Counted from the stretch's first letter, positions 24,000-32,395 are shown. The stretch: DNA of 44,961 nucleotides from UBA12151 sp964600645 (GCA_964600645.1 CAZRJL010000003.1:1-44961); one strand, 5' to 3'. Numbers and translations are program-made. The notes: generated from the letters alone by a model not told the origin.

Positions 24000-26900
24000 A
24001 TGTTTAAGAAAGTTGATGCTCGAAAAAAGCTTCCTGAATTAGAGAGGGAAGTTCTTGATTTTTGGAGGGAAAACAAAATATTTGAAAAATCTTTGGATAA
24101 AAACAGAGAAAAGGCTGTCTATACTTTTTATGACGGGCCGCCTTTTGCTACAGGAACACCGCATTATGGACATTTAGTGGGGAGTACGATGAAAGATGTG
24201 GTGCCAAGATATTGGACGATGCGCGGATATTTCGTCGAGCGCAAGTGGGGATGGGATTGCCACGGACTTCCGATTGAAAATATTGTGGAAAAAGAATTGG
24301 GATCGAAAAAGAAAAAAGACATTGAGGAAATGGGTGTGGCAAAATTCAATGAGTTGTGTCGGAGCAAGGTTTTGGGATATGTGGATGAGTGGAAAAAAGT
24401 AATCACAAGACTGGGACGCTGGGCGGATATGGAAAATGCCTACAAGACGATGGACTTGCCATATATGGAATCGGTTTGGAATGTTTTCAAGCAATTATAT
24501 GACAAAGGTTTGATTTACGAAGGCTATCGCTCAATGCACATTTGCACACGTTGCGAAACCACTCTTTCCCAACAGGAAGTTTCGGAAGGATACAAGGATA
24601 TTAAGGATTTGTCGGCGATTGCTAAATTTGAGTTGGTAGATCTCTCACCTCTAACCCCTTTCCCAGGGGGCGAGGGGGATAAAGTTTATGTATTAGCGTG
24701 GACAACAACGCCGTGGACTTTGATTGGGAATGTGGCGCTGGCGGTTGGTGAAGATATCGATTATGTTTCGGTAAAAATCAAAAATCAAAAATCAAAAGTC
24801 AAAATGACAGGGCAAAGTGTAAAATTAAAAGAGGGAGAAAATTATATTTTAGCCAAAGATGGATTAAATGAAATTTTAAAAGATGAAGAATATGAAGTCT
24901 TGAAAGAATTTAAGGGCAGTGAATTGGTTGGTGAGGAATATAAACCGCTCTTTGATTATTATCAAGGCAAGGGATTGGACAATGAAGAGAATGGGTGGAA
25001 GATTTATGCCGGCGATTTTGTTTCGACTGATGAGGGAACGGGAGTGGTGCATATTGCGCCGGCGTTCGGAGAAGATGATTTGAAGTTGGGACAAAAAGAA
25101 AAATTGCCTTTTGTGCAACACGTCGGATTGGACGGAGTTATCAAAAAAGAAGCAGGGGAATTTGCAGGACTCAGTGTAAAACCTGCACCCTCCTTCGCCA
25201 AGGCTTCGGCGGGTAAGGAAAAAGACATTCATCAAAAAACCGATATTGAAATTATTAAATATTTGGCGCATAATAATCTTTTGTTTTCCAAAGAAAAATA
25301 CGAACACAGCTACCCGCATTGTTGGAGATGCGACACGCCACTGATAAATTATGCAACGAGTTCCTGGTTTGTGGCGGTGGAAAAAGTGAAAGACGAGGCA
25401 TTGGAATTGGCAAAGGAAATCAATTGGTCGCCCGAGCATATCAAAGAAGGACGCTTTGGAAAATGGCTTGAGGGAGCGCGCGATTGGTCAATTTCCCGCC
25501 AAAGATTTTGGGCGAGCGTGATGCCGATTTGGAAATGTGAGTGCGGGGATATTCGAGTATTCGGGTCTGTCGGGGATCTTGAAGAAGCGAGTGGAGAAAA
25601 AATCACGGATATTCACAAGCATATTGTTGATGGGATTACTTTCAAATGCGACAAATGTGGCGGGATGATGAAGCGGGTGCCGGATGTGCTCGATACTTGG
25701 TTTGACAGTGGTTCGATGCCATACGCTCAGCTACATTATCCGTTTGAGAATAAAGATAAATTTGAAAAAAGTTTTCCGGCGGATTTTATTGCCGAGGGTC
25801 AGGATCAAACCCGCGCTTGGTTTTATTATCTTCATATTTTGGGAACTGCGCTTAAAAGCAATCCGGCTTTCAAAAACGTGATTGTCAACGGAACTGTTTT
25901 GGCAGAGGATGGAAAAAAGATGGCAAAGAGATTGCAAAATTATCCGGATCCGATGGAAATGTTTGAAAAATACGGTTCGGACGCGGTGCGATTTTATTTG
26001 ATGAGCTCTCCAGTGGTAGCGGCGGAAAATTTGAATTTCAAGGAAAGTGATGTTTCCGATGTGGTGCGCGGAATGATGCGAATGCTTTGGAATACCTATT
26101 CATTTTTTGTGCTGTACGCAAATATTGACGGCTGGAAAGCGGAAAGCGGAAAGCGAAAAGCGAAAAATACGAGCAATTTGTTGGATCGTTGGATTGTTTC
26201 TGAACTGCATATGCTTATTCGAGATTTCAATTTGCATATGGAAAATTATGAGCTTCACAAAGCATCCAGATCGCTTCCGAAATTTGTAGATAATCTTTCC
26301 AATTGGTATGTGCGTCGCAGTCGCAAAAGATTTTGGAAATCGGAAAATGATGATGATAAGAATTTGGCGTACGCGACTTTGCATTATGTTTTGATCGAGC
26401 TTTCCAAAGTGATGGCGCCATTTACGCCGTTTGTTTCTGAAGAAATTTATAAAAATCTTACCAATAAAGAGTCAGTTCATCTTTGTGATTTTCCGGTGGC
26501 GGATGAAGGGTTGATTGATGAAAAATTGAACGAACAAATGCAAAAGACGCGGGATATTATTACCGAGGCGTTGCAACTGCGCGCCAAAGCTGGGATTAAG
26601 GTGAGGCAACCATTGGCGGAATTAAGAATTGCAAATCAAGAATTGAGCGATGAATTTTTGGATATTATAAAAGAAGAAGTAAATGTGAAAAGGGTCAAAT
26701 GGGAGAAAATGGGAGAAAAAGGAGAGGATATCTGGCTGGATACGGAAATTACTCAGGAGTTGAGGTTGGAAGGGCAGGCGCGGGAGATTGTGCGGTTTAT
26801 CCAGGAAATGCGCAAAGAGGCTGGTTATGAGGTTGACAATCGCATCCAAGTGTGCTATGATGGACAGTCGGATGTTTTTGAAAAATTTGGTTCTTTGATA

Positions 26901-27011
26901 ACAAAAGAAATCCTCGCGGATAAATTATCCGCTGAAAAATTGGAAAAAATCGATCTGGAAAAGGAATTCGATTTGGACGGAGAAAAAATCCAAATCGGAA
27001 TTTGCAGGTAA
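24000..27011 (+). CDS. ileS: Isoleucyl-tRNA synthetase (eukaryote-like type), four in-frame inserts
   Basis: A 1003-aa class Ia synthetase. HIGH box PHYGHL near 53, editing domain (about 190-420) with AWTTTPWTL, and the KMSKR loop reading KKMAKRLQNYPDP near 638. A Cys4 knuckle (CECG...CDKCGG, about 513-558) and an anticodon-binding domain follow. ATG at 24000 was preferred to an in-frame TTG at 23994. Four segments look foreign: SPLTPFPGGEGDK (24641-24678), KIKNQKSKVK (24773-24804), PAPSFAKASAGK (25182-25218) and WKAESGKRKAK (26134-26167). All keep the frame and fall in loops of the editing region or near the anticodon domain, so the enzyme is presumably active. Confidence 0.95.
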   Translation: MFKKVDARKKLPELEREVLDFWRENKIFEKSLDKNREKAVYTFYDGPPFATGTPHYGHLVGSTMKDVVPRYWTMRGYFVERKWGWDCHGLPIENIVEKELGSKKKKDIEEMGVAKFNELCRSKVLGYVDEWKKVITRLGRWADMENAYKTMDLPYMESVWNVFKQLYDKGLIYEGYRSMHICTRCETTLSQQEVSEGYKDIKDLSAIAKFELVDLSPLTPFPGGEGDKVYVLAWTTTPWTLIGNVALAVGEDIDYVSVKIKNQKSKVKMTGQSVKLKEGENYILAKDGLNEILKDEEYEVLKEFKGSELVGEEYKPLFDYYQGKGLDNEENGWKIYAGDFVSTDEGTGVVHIAPAFGEDDLKLGQKEKLPFVQHVGLDGVIKKEAGEFAGLSVKPAPSFAKASAGKEKDIHQKTDIEIIKYLAHNNLLFSKEKYEHSYPHCWRCDTPLINYATSSWFVAVEKVKDEALELAKEINWSPEHIKEGRFGKWLEGARDWSISRQRFWASVMPIWKCECGDIRVFGSVGDLEEASGEKITDIHKHIVDGITFKCDKCGGMMKRVPDVLDTWFDSGSMPYAQLHYPFENKDKFEKSFPADFIAEGQDQTRAWFYYLHILGTALKSNPAFKNVIVNGTVLAEDGKKMAKRLQNYPDPMEMFEKYGSDAVRFYLMSSPVVAAENLNFKESDVSDVVRGMMRMLWNTYSFFVLYANIDGWKAESGKRKAKNTSNLLDRWIVSELHMLIRDFNLHMENYELHKASRSLPKFVDNLSNWYVRRSRKRFWKSENDDDKNLAYATLHYVLIELSKVMAPFTPFVSEEIYKNLTNKESVHLCDFPVADEGLIDEKLNEQMQKTRDIITEALQLRAKAGIKVRQPLAELRIANQELSDEFLDIIKEEVNVKRVKWEKMGEKGEDIWLDTEITQELRLEGQAREIVRFIQEMRKEAGYEVDNRIQVCYDGQSDVFEKFGSLITKEILADKLSAEKLEKIDLEKEFDLDGEKIQIGICR
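24641..24678. repeat. Palindromic insert in ileS (1)
   Basis: A GC-rich, partly palindromic segment (TAACCCCTTTCC against AGGGGGCGAGGGGG) encoding SPLTPFPGGEGDK just before the AWTTTPWTL motif. The same protein string is, to my knowledge, common as an insertion in unrelated Patescibacterial proteins. Confidence 0.65.
24773..24804. repeat. AAAATC tandem repeat in ileS (2)
   Basis: Tandem copies of a 7-base unit AAAAATC, encoding KIKNQKSKVK. The same unit appears inside the gene at 37471 and in intergenic spacers. Confidence 0.7.
25182..25218. repeat. Palindromic insert in ileS (3), SFAKASAGK type
   Basis: CCTTCGCCAAGGCTTCGGCG forms the GC-rich core and encodes PSFAKASAGK within the editing domain. 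It is the clearest member of the palindromic coding-insert family in the window and resembles in concept the Rickettsia palindromic elements. Confidence 0.7.
26134..26167. repeat. GGAAAGC tandem repeat in ileS (4)
   Basis: About five copies of a 7-base unit GGAAAGC drifting to GAAAAGC, encoding WKAESGKRKAK between the catalytic and anticodon-binding domains. Confidence 0.7.
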
Positions 27012-27046
27012 AATCCAAAGCATAGGAGGTGCTTACGGAATTATTG

Positions 27047-27118
27047 ATGACTTTTTGGCGGGATGCTTGTGAAGTTCCGCCGATTGTGTTTTATGTTTTT
27101 TTGGCGGAAGCTGTCTGA
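27047..27118 (+). CDS. Possible 23-aa leader peptide
   Basis: ATG at 27047 opens MTFWRDACEVPPIVFYVFLA and ends at TGA 27116-27118. A perfect AGGAGG lies at 27024-27029, 17 bases upstream, farther than ideal; a TTG at 27044 would be 14 bases away. TTCCGCC (27075-27081) can pair with GGCGGAA (27103-27109). The arrangement of a strong ribosome site, short ORF and hairpin before a small gene with its own AGGAGG looks like a translational leader, but nothing proves it. Confidence 0.3.
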   Translation: MTFWRDACEVPPIVFYVFLAEAV

Positions 27119-27179
27119 TTGCAGCTTTTGCTATTTTGGCGACAGGAGGAGAATTGTCGCAAAAAAATAAGGAGGAGTT

Positions 27180-27437
27180 ATGAATAATATTGCGGAGCAG
27201 TTTTTTTCTTTGCCCAAGGATTTTCAGATTCTTATATGGGTGGGGATTTTTTCGGTAGCATTTGTATGTTCTATGTTTTGGGGAACGCTTTTGCGTCCCA
27301 GAAAAAAATGTTCGCGGTGTCCTGTTGAAGAGGATCCTCATGAGATGTTTCGTGAGGAAGAGGGTCTTATCTGCCGGAAGTGTCGGGCAGAGAAGGTCGC
27401 CGTTTCGATCGTTTCAGAGTGCGAGCAGTGTCATTAA
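27180..27437 (+). CDS. 85-aa membrane protein with zinc-ribbon-like cysteines
   Basis: One membrane helix (about 18-40) is followed by a cytoplasmic tail holding four CxxC-type cysteines: CSRC, CRKC and a terminal CEQCH. The spacing fits a zinc ribbon. AAGGAGGAG 5 bases before the ATG is the strongest Shine-Dalgarno site in the window. It is followed by a strong terminator and preceded by the possible leader peptide. No family recognised; it may be a regulator or adaptor at the membrane. Confidence 0.7.
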   Translation: MNNIAEQFFSLPKDFQILIWVGIFSVAFVCSMFWGTLLRPRKKCSRCPVEEDPHEMFREEEGLICRKCRAEKVAVSIVSECEQCH

Positions 27438-27460
27438 CTTTGACAAGCGGGCTTGCGCCG

Positions 27461-27500
27461 AGGCTTGGCTTCACATAATGTGGGGTTGAGCCTTTTTTTA
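27461..27500 (+). terminator. Terminator after 27180 gene
   Basis: A 14-bp stem with several G-U pairs (27461-27474 with 27480-27493) around ATAAT, followed by TTTTTTT. Confidence 0.88.
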
Positions 27501-27553
27501 TTTTCCTGGAAAGCATATAAAAAAATAATTTACCTTTTATTTATGTCTTCTGG

Positions 27554-27592
27554 ATTCCCGCCTTTCCTCCAAAGGCGGACAGGCGCGGGAAT
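27554..27592. repeat. Intergenic palindromic element
   Basis: ATTCCCGCC at the left end pairs with GCGGGAAT at the right end; the interior CTCCAAAGGCGGACAGG resembles the core CCGCCAAAGGCGGACC found inside tgt (31031-31049) and CCGCCAGAGACGGACC at 18247-18262 before ssrA. It is a typical REP-like intergenic palindrome, here upstream of the recO promoter. Confidence 0.65.
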
Positions 27593-27635
27593 GACAAAGA
27601 GAAACGTGGGAAGGACAAGAGATGATGCTTGTGTA

Positions 27636-27664
27636 TTTACTGGGGAGTGATTTCACAATATAAT
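27636..27664 (+). promoter_or_regulatory. Promoter giving leaderless recO mRNA
   Basis: TTTACT (27636-27641), a 17-base spacer and a perfect TATAAT (27659-27664). The ATG of recO starts at 27671, six bases after the hexamer, so the message should begin at the start codon. Confidence 0.72.
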
Positions 27665-27670
27665 AGGGAA

Positions 27671-28384
27671 ATGGAATATAAATACACTGGAATAATTTTG
27701 GGAAAGTATGATGTCGGGGAGACCGATCGGATTTATGTTATCTATACTTTGGAACAGGGTAAAATTCGTGTGCTTGCCAAGGGTGTGCGCAAAATGCAGG
27801 CCAAGCTGGCGGGAGCGCTGGAAAATTTCAATTTGGCGGATATTTTGGTGGCGCGCAATAAAGGGATGGGGAAAATAAAATCGGCGATAGTGGAGAACAA
27901 TTTTTCCAATATTAAAAATAATTTGGAACTTTTGGAAAAGACTTTTCAAGTTATTGGAATTTTTGGTCGCTTGATGGAAGATGAACAAAAAGACGAAGAG
28001 GCGTTTTTTTTGCTTGCGCAATATTTGCAAATGATGAATGAAAAAAACGCAGATGATTTTTTGCGTTTTCGAATAATAACGCAGGGATTTTTGCAGCAGT
28101 TCTTTTCTTTGTCGGGATATCAATTGGAAATTTCCACTTGCGCGGTTTGCCGGGTAAAAATAAAAGCCGGAGGAAATTTTTTTTCAATGCTTCACGGCGG
28201 AGCGGTTTGTCTTGAATGTGGCAGTGATGTGATTGAAAAAATCCGCGTTACGGATAATACGATCAAAGCGATGCGCATTTTTTCTTCAAATAAGTTGAAG
28301 TCTTTGTCGAAATTGAAAATAAAAAAGGAGGAAATAATCGAGCTGGAAAGAATATCCGATTTGTTTTATCGATGGATTGTATAA
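27671..28384 (+). CDS. recO: DNA repair protein RecO
   Basis: A 237-aa protein. An N-terminal OB fold starts MEYKYTGIILGKYDVGETDR, with VLAKGVRKMQAKLAG, then a helical domain and a zinc finger (CAVC...VCLECG, about 155-190). RecO loads RecA onto SSB-coated DNA in the RecFOR pathway. A longer in-frame start at 27629 would lie upstream of the promoter, so the start at 27671 is preferred and matches the family. Confidence 0.93.
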   Translation: MEYKYTGIILGKYDVGETDRIYVIYTLEQGKIRVLAKGVRKMQAKLAGALENFNLADILVARNKGMGKIKSAIVENNFSNIKNNLELLEKTFQVIGIFGRLMEDEQKDEEAFFLLAQYLQMMNEKNADDFLRFRIITQGFLQQFFSLSGYQLEISTCAVCRVKIKAGGNFFSMLHGGAVCLECGSDVIEKIRVTDNTIKAMRIFSSNKLKSLSKLKIKKEEIIELERISDLFYRWIV

Positions 28385-28463
28385 GTTGTCTTGTTGGGAG
28401 GAAAAAAATTTGGTAAAATAACAACGTAATCGCTTAGATGGTTATTCAAAAATAAAAATTTAT

Positions 28464-30362
28464 ATGTCTCTTGATAATTTAAACAAAAAAATTAATAATC
28501 CCGACGAATTGATTGACAATAGTGAAGTTTATGGAGAAAAAAGGTTGCCGGCGGAAAATAAATTTATTGCCGGCGATGGAAAGTGGAAGCGCACCGATGG
28601 TTGGTTGGATGAGGGAACACGAAGGATTATTAAAATCGCGGCGGCGGTTTTTGCGGGATTTTTTGTGTTGGCGGCGATCGCTTATGGGGTTTTTCGGTAT
28701 AGCCAGACTGCTTTTAGCGAGGAGCGGGTTTTTGTTGAAATTGAGGGGTCGGCGGATATCAATAGCAGTGAGTTGGTAAAATATAAAATAAAATACAAAA
28801 ACGACAACCGAGCCGGGCTTGAAAACGCGGAACTTGTGATTAGCTATCCTGATAATTTCAAGCCGGAAGGAAATTCCAATTTCCAAGCTCAAGGGGAAAA
28901 CAACAGCGTGGTTAAGGTTGGAAAAATAAGGTCTCGCGGTGAGGGTTATGTCGAGATTAGCGGACGTTTTTATGCTCCGGTAGATTATACGCTCTTGATA
29001 AAAGCTTCATTAAAATATACGCCATCGAATTTCAACAGTCAGTTTCAATCCGGCACGCAAAAGGGTCTTAGCGTGAAAACTTCTCCAGTAGCGATTTCCA
29101 TCAGTGCTCCGATGGAAATTCTTAGTGAAAGTAAAATTAGCTATGTAATCGGTTACCAAAATACAAGCACTATTTCTTTTGATGATTTGAAGCTCGAAGT
29201 TGGTTTTCCGAAAGGATTTGAAATTCAAAATTCGGAAGTTTCGATTTTTAAAGAAAACAGCGTTTGGAATATAGGGAGGTTGGAGGCGGGGCAAAAGGGA
29301 GAAATTAAAATCGAGGGGATTATTCAAGGAGCAAGAGGTGATGTCAAATCCATAAATGTTGCTATTGGTCAGTTTAGGCAAGATAAAGAGTTGTTGGTGT
29401 TTGACAAAAAAGAAGCGGTTTCTAAAATAGTGGCGCTTCCTTTGTCTATTTCGCAAACAATAAACGAGCAAAAATCACTCAATATCAATCCCGGGGAAAA
29501 TTTGAATTATCGTTTGAGTTATCGAAATGATGGCGATGTCGGATTGCGGGATTTGATCATAACAATGAAAATAGATTCTCCGGTGTTGGATTTTTCCAAG
29601 TTGAATTTGAGCGGCGGAGGTTCGTATGATTCGGAAAAGAAAGAAATCGCTTGGAAAACTTCCGATGTTTCCCAGCTTGCCAAACTTGATCCGGGTCAAG
29701 GAGGGTCGGTGAGCTTTTCCATTCCGGTTAAAGATAAGATTGAGGTGAACAGCAAGAAGGACAAAAATTTTTCAATTGAATCAATTGCCAAAATTGACAG
29801 TCCGGATGTGGCATATCCGGCAATAGGAGTAAATGAGAGTGTGAGCAGAGCTCTTGTGAAAGTTAATTCTAAGGTTATTTTGGAAACCGCCGGATATTAC
29901 AAGGATGTTGATATTGCAACGTCCGGGCCGATTCCTCCGGAAGTAGGCAAAGAAACGGAATATGTTATCCATTGGTCAATTACCAATATCTCCAATGATA
30001 TTGATAATGTTTCGGTTTCCGCTTTTCTTCCGACGGGAGTGAAATGGAAAAACGAAATTTATTCAAAAACCGAAGATGTTAAGTATAATGAAAGGACAAA
30101 TGAAATTGTCTGGAATCCTGGAAAAATTGAAAATGGAACCGGAATTTTGGAAGAGGCAAGAGGTGTGAGTTTTAAGGTGTCAATTGTTCCGCAAATTAAT
30201 CAAGAAGGGAAATCCGTTGTTCTTTTGGGAAAGACGACGCTTAGGGCGAAAGATTTGTTTACCGGCGAGGAAATTTCAAGAGAAACTGCGGAAAAAAACA
30301 CGGAACTCCGGGAAGATAGCACTATTACATCTGCGGGCTACCAAGTGAAAAAGGGAGAGTAG
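28464..30362 (+). CDS. Membrane-anchored DUF11-like repeat protein
   Basis: A 632-aa protein. A cytoplasmic N-terminus (about 1-55), one membrane helix (about 56-79, IKIAAAVFAGFFVLAAIAYG), then four or five Ig-like repeats with the DUF11-type pattern (YKIKYKNDNRAGLENAELVI, NYRLSYRNDGDVGLRDLIIT, YVIHWSITNISNDIDNVSVS). DUF11-like domains make long stalks on cell surfaces. No enzyme domain is seen. tgt begins 20 bases after its stop, so the two are probably co-transcribed although functionally unrelated. Confidence 0.75.
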   Translation: MSLDNLNKKINNPDELIDNSEVYGEKRLPAENKFIAGDGKWKRTDGWLDEGTRRIIKIAAAVFAGFFVLAAIAYGVFRYSQTAFSEERVFVEIEGSADINSSELVKYKIKYKNDNRAGLENAELVISYPDNFKPEGNSNFQAQGENNSVVKVGKIRSRGEGYVEISGRFYAPVDYTLLIKASLKYTPSNFNSQFQSGTQKGLSVKTSPVAISISAPMEILSESKISYVIGYQNTSTISFDDLKLEVGFPKGFEIQNSEVSIFKENSVWNIGRLEAGQKGEIKIEGIIQGARGDVKSINVAIGQFRQDKELLVFDKKEAVSKIVALPLSISQTINEQKSLNINPGENLNYRLSYRNDGDVGLRDLIITMKIDSPVLDFSKLNLSGGGSYDSEKKEIAWKTSDVSQLAKLDPGQGGSVSFSIPVKDKIEVNSKKDKNFSIESIAKIDSPDVAYPAIGVNESVSRALVKVNSKVILETAGYYKDVDIATSGPIPPEVGKETEYVIHWSITNISNDIDNVSVSAFLPTGVKWKNEIYSKTEDVKYNERTNEIVWNPGKIENGTGILEEARGVSFKVSIVPQINQEGKSVVLLGKTTLRAKDLFTGEEISRETAEKNTELREDSTITSAGYQVKKGE

Positions 30363-30381
30363 TTTGGTTTTATTTCAAAAT

Positions 30382-31557
30382 ATGGAAATTTTTTCGAAAA
30401 AAAAAGTAAGAGTGAAAAAAATAAAAACGAAAAGCGGAGAATTGCAAACTCCGTTTTTTATGCCTGATGCTACGCGAGGATTCGTCAAATCTATGAGCGG
30501 AAAAGACTTGGAAGATGCGGGAGTTGGTCCGATGGTGGTCAATACATATCATTTGTATTTGCAGCCAAAAATAGACTTGATTAAAAAAGCAAAAGGAATT
30601 CATAAATTTATGAGTTGGGATAAGCCCCTGCTTTCCGATAGTGGCGGATATCAGGTTTTTTCTTTGATACACAAGAATCCGCAAATGGGAAAGATTACCG
30701 ATGACGGCGTGGAATTTCGTTCGCCCTTGGATGGCTCAAAACACTATATTACTCCGGAAAAAGCGATTCAAATTCAGTTCGATTTGGGCGTGGATATGAT
30801 GGTATGCTTGGATGATCCTCCGCCGAACAGCTATTCCAAGGAGCAAATAGAGGCGGCAGTCGATCGAACTTTGGCGTGGGCGAGCCGATGTATGATAGAG
30901 TACAAAAAACAACTTAGAATCAGGAAAATAATAAAAGAAAATCGTCCGCTAATATTTTGCGTTATTCAGGGTGGGGAATATCTTGATTTGAGAAAGAAAT
31001 GCGTCGAAGGTCTTATTGAAATTGGTTTTTCCGCCAAAGGCGGACCAGCTATGAATTGGGGCGGATATGGATTCGGAGCGAGGCACGTTGACAGCAAAGG
31101 AAATTTTTTGGGGGAAGTTTTGGAATATACCGCCAAGTTGATCCCGGAAGATTCCTTGCGTTTTGCTCTGGGAATTGGAACACCGGAGGATATTGTCCGC
31201 TGCGCGCAAATGGGATGGGATATGTTTGATTGCGTGATTCCGACGCGGGAGGCAAGGCACGGGAGGATATTTTTAAGAAAAAACAATTTTCAATTTTCAA
31301 TTTTCAATTTTCAAACAAGTTTCAATGACAAAAAAGAAGAAAGTTTTTATGAAGTTGTTAATATTACCAATTCGAAATTTAAGGATGATTTTGGCGCGAT
31401 AGATTCCAATTGTGATTGCGAACTTTGTCGAAATTATTCGAGGGCTTATTTGCATCATATTTTCAAGATGAAAGATCCTTTGGCGGCGCGCCTCGCCTCG
31501 ATTCACAATCTGAGATTTTACACGGATTTGATGAAAAAAATCCGTGAGGGGGCATGA
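30382..31557 (+). CDS. tgt: tRNA-guanine transglycosylase
   Basis: A 391-aa TIM-barrel enzyme that swaps guanine at tRNA position 34 for a 7-deazaguanine. The nucleophile region LLSDSGGYQVFSL, DDPPPNSYSKEQIEAAV, and the zinc site CDCELC...HHIF near the C-terminus are present. ATG at 30382 is preferred to a TTG at 30364. Two inserts interrupt it: FSAKGGPAMNW (from the palindrome at 31031-31049) replaces the usual short loop before GGYGFG, and NNFQFSIFNFQTSFNDKK (31284-31313, CAATTTT repeat) sits before the zinc site. No queuosine-precursor genes are in the window, so preQ1 or queuine may be salvaged. Confidence 0.93.
   Translation: MEIFSKKKVRVKKIKTKSGELQTPFFMPDATRGFVKSMSGKDLEDAGVGPMVVNTYHLYLQPKIDLIKKAKGIHKFMSWDKPLLSDSGGYQVFSLIHKNPQMGKITDDGVEFRSPLDGSKHYITPEKAIQIQFDLGVDMMVCLDDPPPNSYSKEQIEAAVDRTLAWASRCMIEYKKQLRIRKIIKENRPLIFCVIQGGEYLDLRKKCVEGLIEIGFSAKGGPAMNWGGYGFGARHVDSKGNFLGEVLEYTAKLIPEDSLRFALGIGTPEDIVRCAQMGWDMFDCVIPTREARHGRIFLRKNNFQFSIFNFQTSFNDKKEESFYEVVNITNSKFKDDFGAIDSNCDCELCRNYSRAYLHHIFKMKDPLAARLASIHNLRFYTDLMKKIREGA
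31031..31049. repeat. Palindromic insert in tgt
   Basis: CCGCCAAAGGCGGACCAGC; CCGCC and GGCGG pair perfectly. It encodes SAKGGPA in a loop beside the active site. Its core also occurs in the intergenic palindrome at 27554-27592 and, with changes, upstream of ssrA. Confidence 0.65.
31284..31313. repeat. CAATTTT tandem repeat in tgt
   Basis: About four tandem copies of a 7-base unit CAATTTT, encoding NFQFSIFNFQ. The same unit occurs in the rpmI spacer (17077-17098) and in murE (32955-32980). Confidence 0.75.
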
Positions 31558-31642
31558 CTTGTTTTTTTGCAAGGTTGCTGTATACTTGAATCTAAAAAAT
31601 AGAAGGTTCTTTTTAAATCAAAAATTATCATGGGAGGTAGAA

Positions 31643-32332
31643 ATGAGAAAAAAACCTAATTTTCTCGTGGCTGACCCCGTGAGAAAAAAAAGAGAAAGCT
31701 GGCAGCAGATAAATATTTCTGCTTTTGCTAAAAAGATGAATGCACAATTAATTTTGAATGCAGAAAATTGTTGCGACACTTATCATCAAAATTGTTTTCG
31801 AAGAAATGGAGATGAGTATCGTAAGCACCCAAAAAGAGTTTTGCGGTCATTTATCTTTTATACGATGGTTGAATCAAGAATGACTTTTGATCATCAGATG
31901 GAACAAGAAAGTTCAGGGGTGTTATTGCACGATACTATCGAGGATGTTAGCAGTAAGATATTGGAAAATATTAGCAATGCTTACGGAACTATAACATTGG
32001 ATTTTGTTAATGTTCTTTCTCGCGGAGAAAAAGAGTCGGTCATCAGTTTCGTAAAGAGGGTGATTAGAAGGCCCAATACAGCTCTTGGAAAATTTTGTGA
32101 TAGCATTGATAATGGCATAGGAATGCTAGATGAATATTATGCGGGAATTCCATCGGAAGATCTAAACAGATTGAAAACGTACATGCATAAAAAAATATTC
32201 CCGCTGATTGTCGTTGGCTATAATACGGATTTGGGAACATCAAAGTATGCCCAAGCAGCGCGATGGGCTTTAAGTGATTTAATTCTTTGTTATCGTGAAG
32301 CTCAGGAGGCTATACGAATAGCAGAAGAATAA
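31643..32332 (+). CDS. Stand-alone RelA/SpoT-type HD hydrolase (small alarmone hydrolase-like)
   Basis: A 229-aa protein with an HD-domain layout like the (p)ppGpp-hydrolase half of RelA/SpoT and MESH1: His62 (KHPKRV), His96-Asp97 (LLHDTIEDV) and the CDSIDNGIGM motif with Asp153 and Asn157 matching the DRxxN spacing. No synthetase or TGS domain follows. It could degrade ppGpp or a related nucleotide; substrate is inferred from motifs only. GGGAGGTAGAA before the ATG at 31643 is a strong ribosome site and decides the start against a longer frame from 31544 that overlaps tgt. It is followed by a strong terminator. Confidence 0.75.
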   Translation: MRKKPNFLVADPVRKKRESWQQINISAFAKKMNAQLILNAENCCDTYHQNCFRRNGDEYRKHPKRVLRSFIFYTMVESRMTFDHQMEQESSGVLLHDTIEDVSSKILENISNAYGTITLDFVNVLSRGEKESVISFVKRVIRRPNTALGKFCDSIDNGIGMLDEYYAGIPSEDLNRLKTYMHKKIFPLIVVGYNTDLGTSKYAQAARWALSDLILCYREAQEAIRIAEE

Positions 32333-32368
32333 AAAGGTTAAGATAAATTCTTTCTTAACCTTTTTTTA
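32331..32368 (+). terminator. Terminator after HD hydrolase gene
   Basis: A 12-bp perfect stem (32331-32342 with 32354-32365) starting inside the stop codon of the HD gene, followed by T-rich sequence. The flanking A and T runs allow use in both directions. Confidence 0.9.
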
Positions 32369-32383
32369 TTTCCTTTTTAAGGA

Positions 32384-32389
32384 TATAAT
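32384..32389 (+). promoter_or_regulatory. Promoter giving leaderless murE mRNA
   Basis: A perfect TATAAT ends six bases before the ATG at 32396. No clear -35; T-rich DNA of the preceding terminator occupies that position. This is the third case of the same -10 to ATG spacing (also 15422 and 27659). Confidence 0.65.
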
Positions 32390-32395
32390 GAAAAT

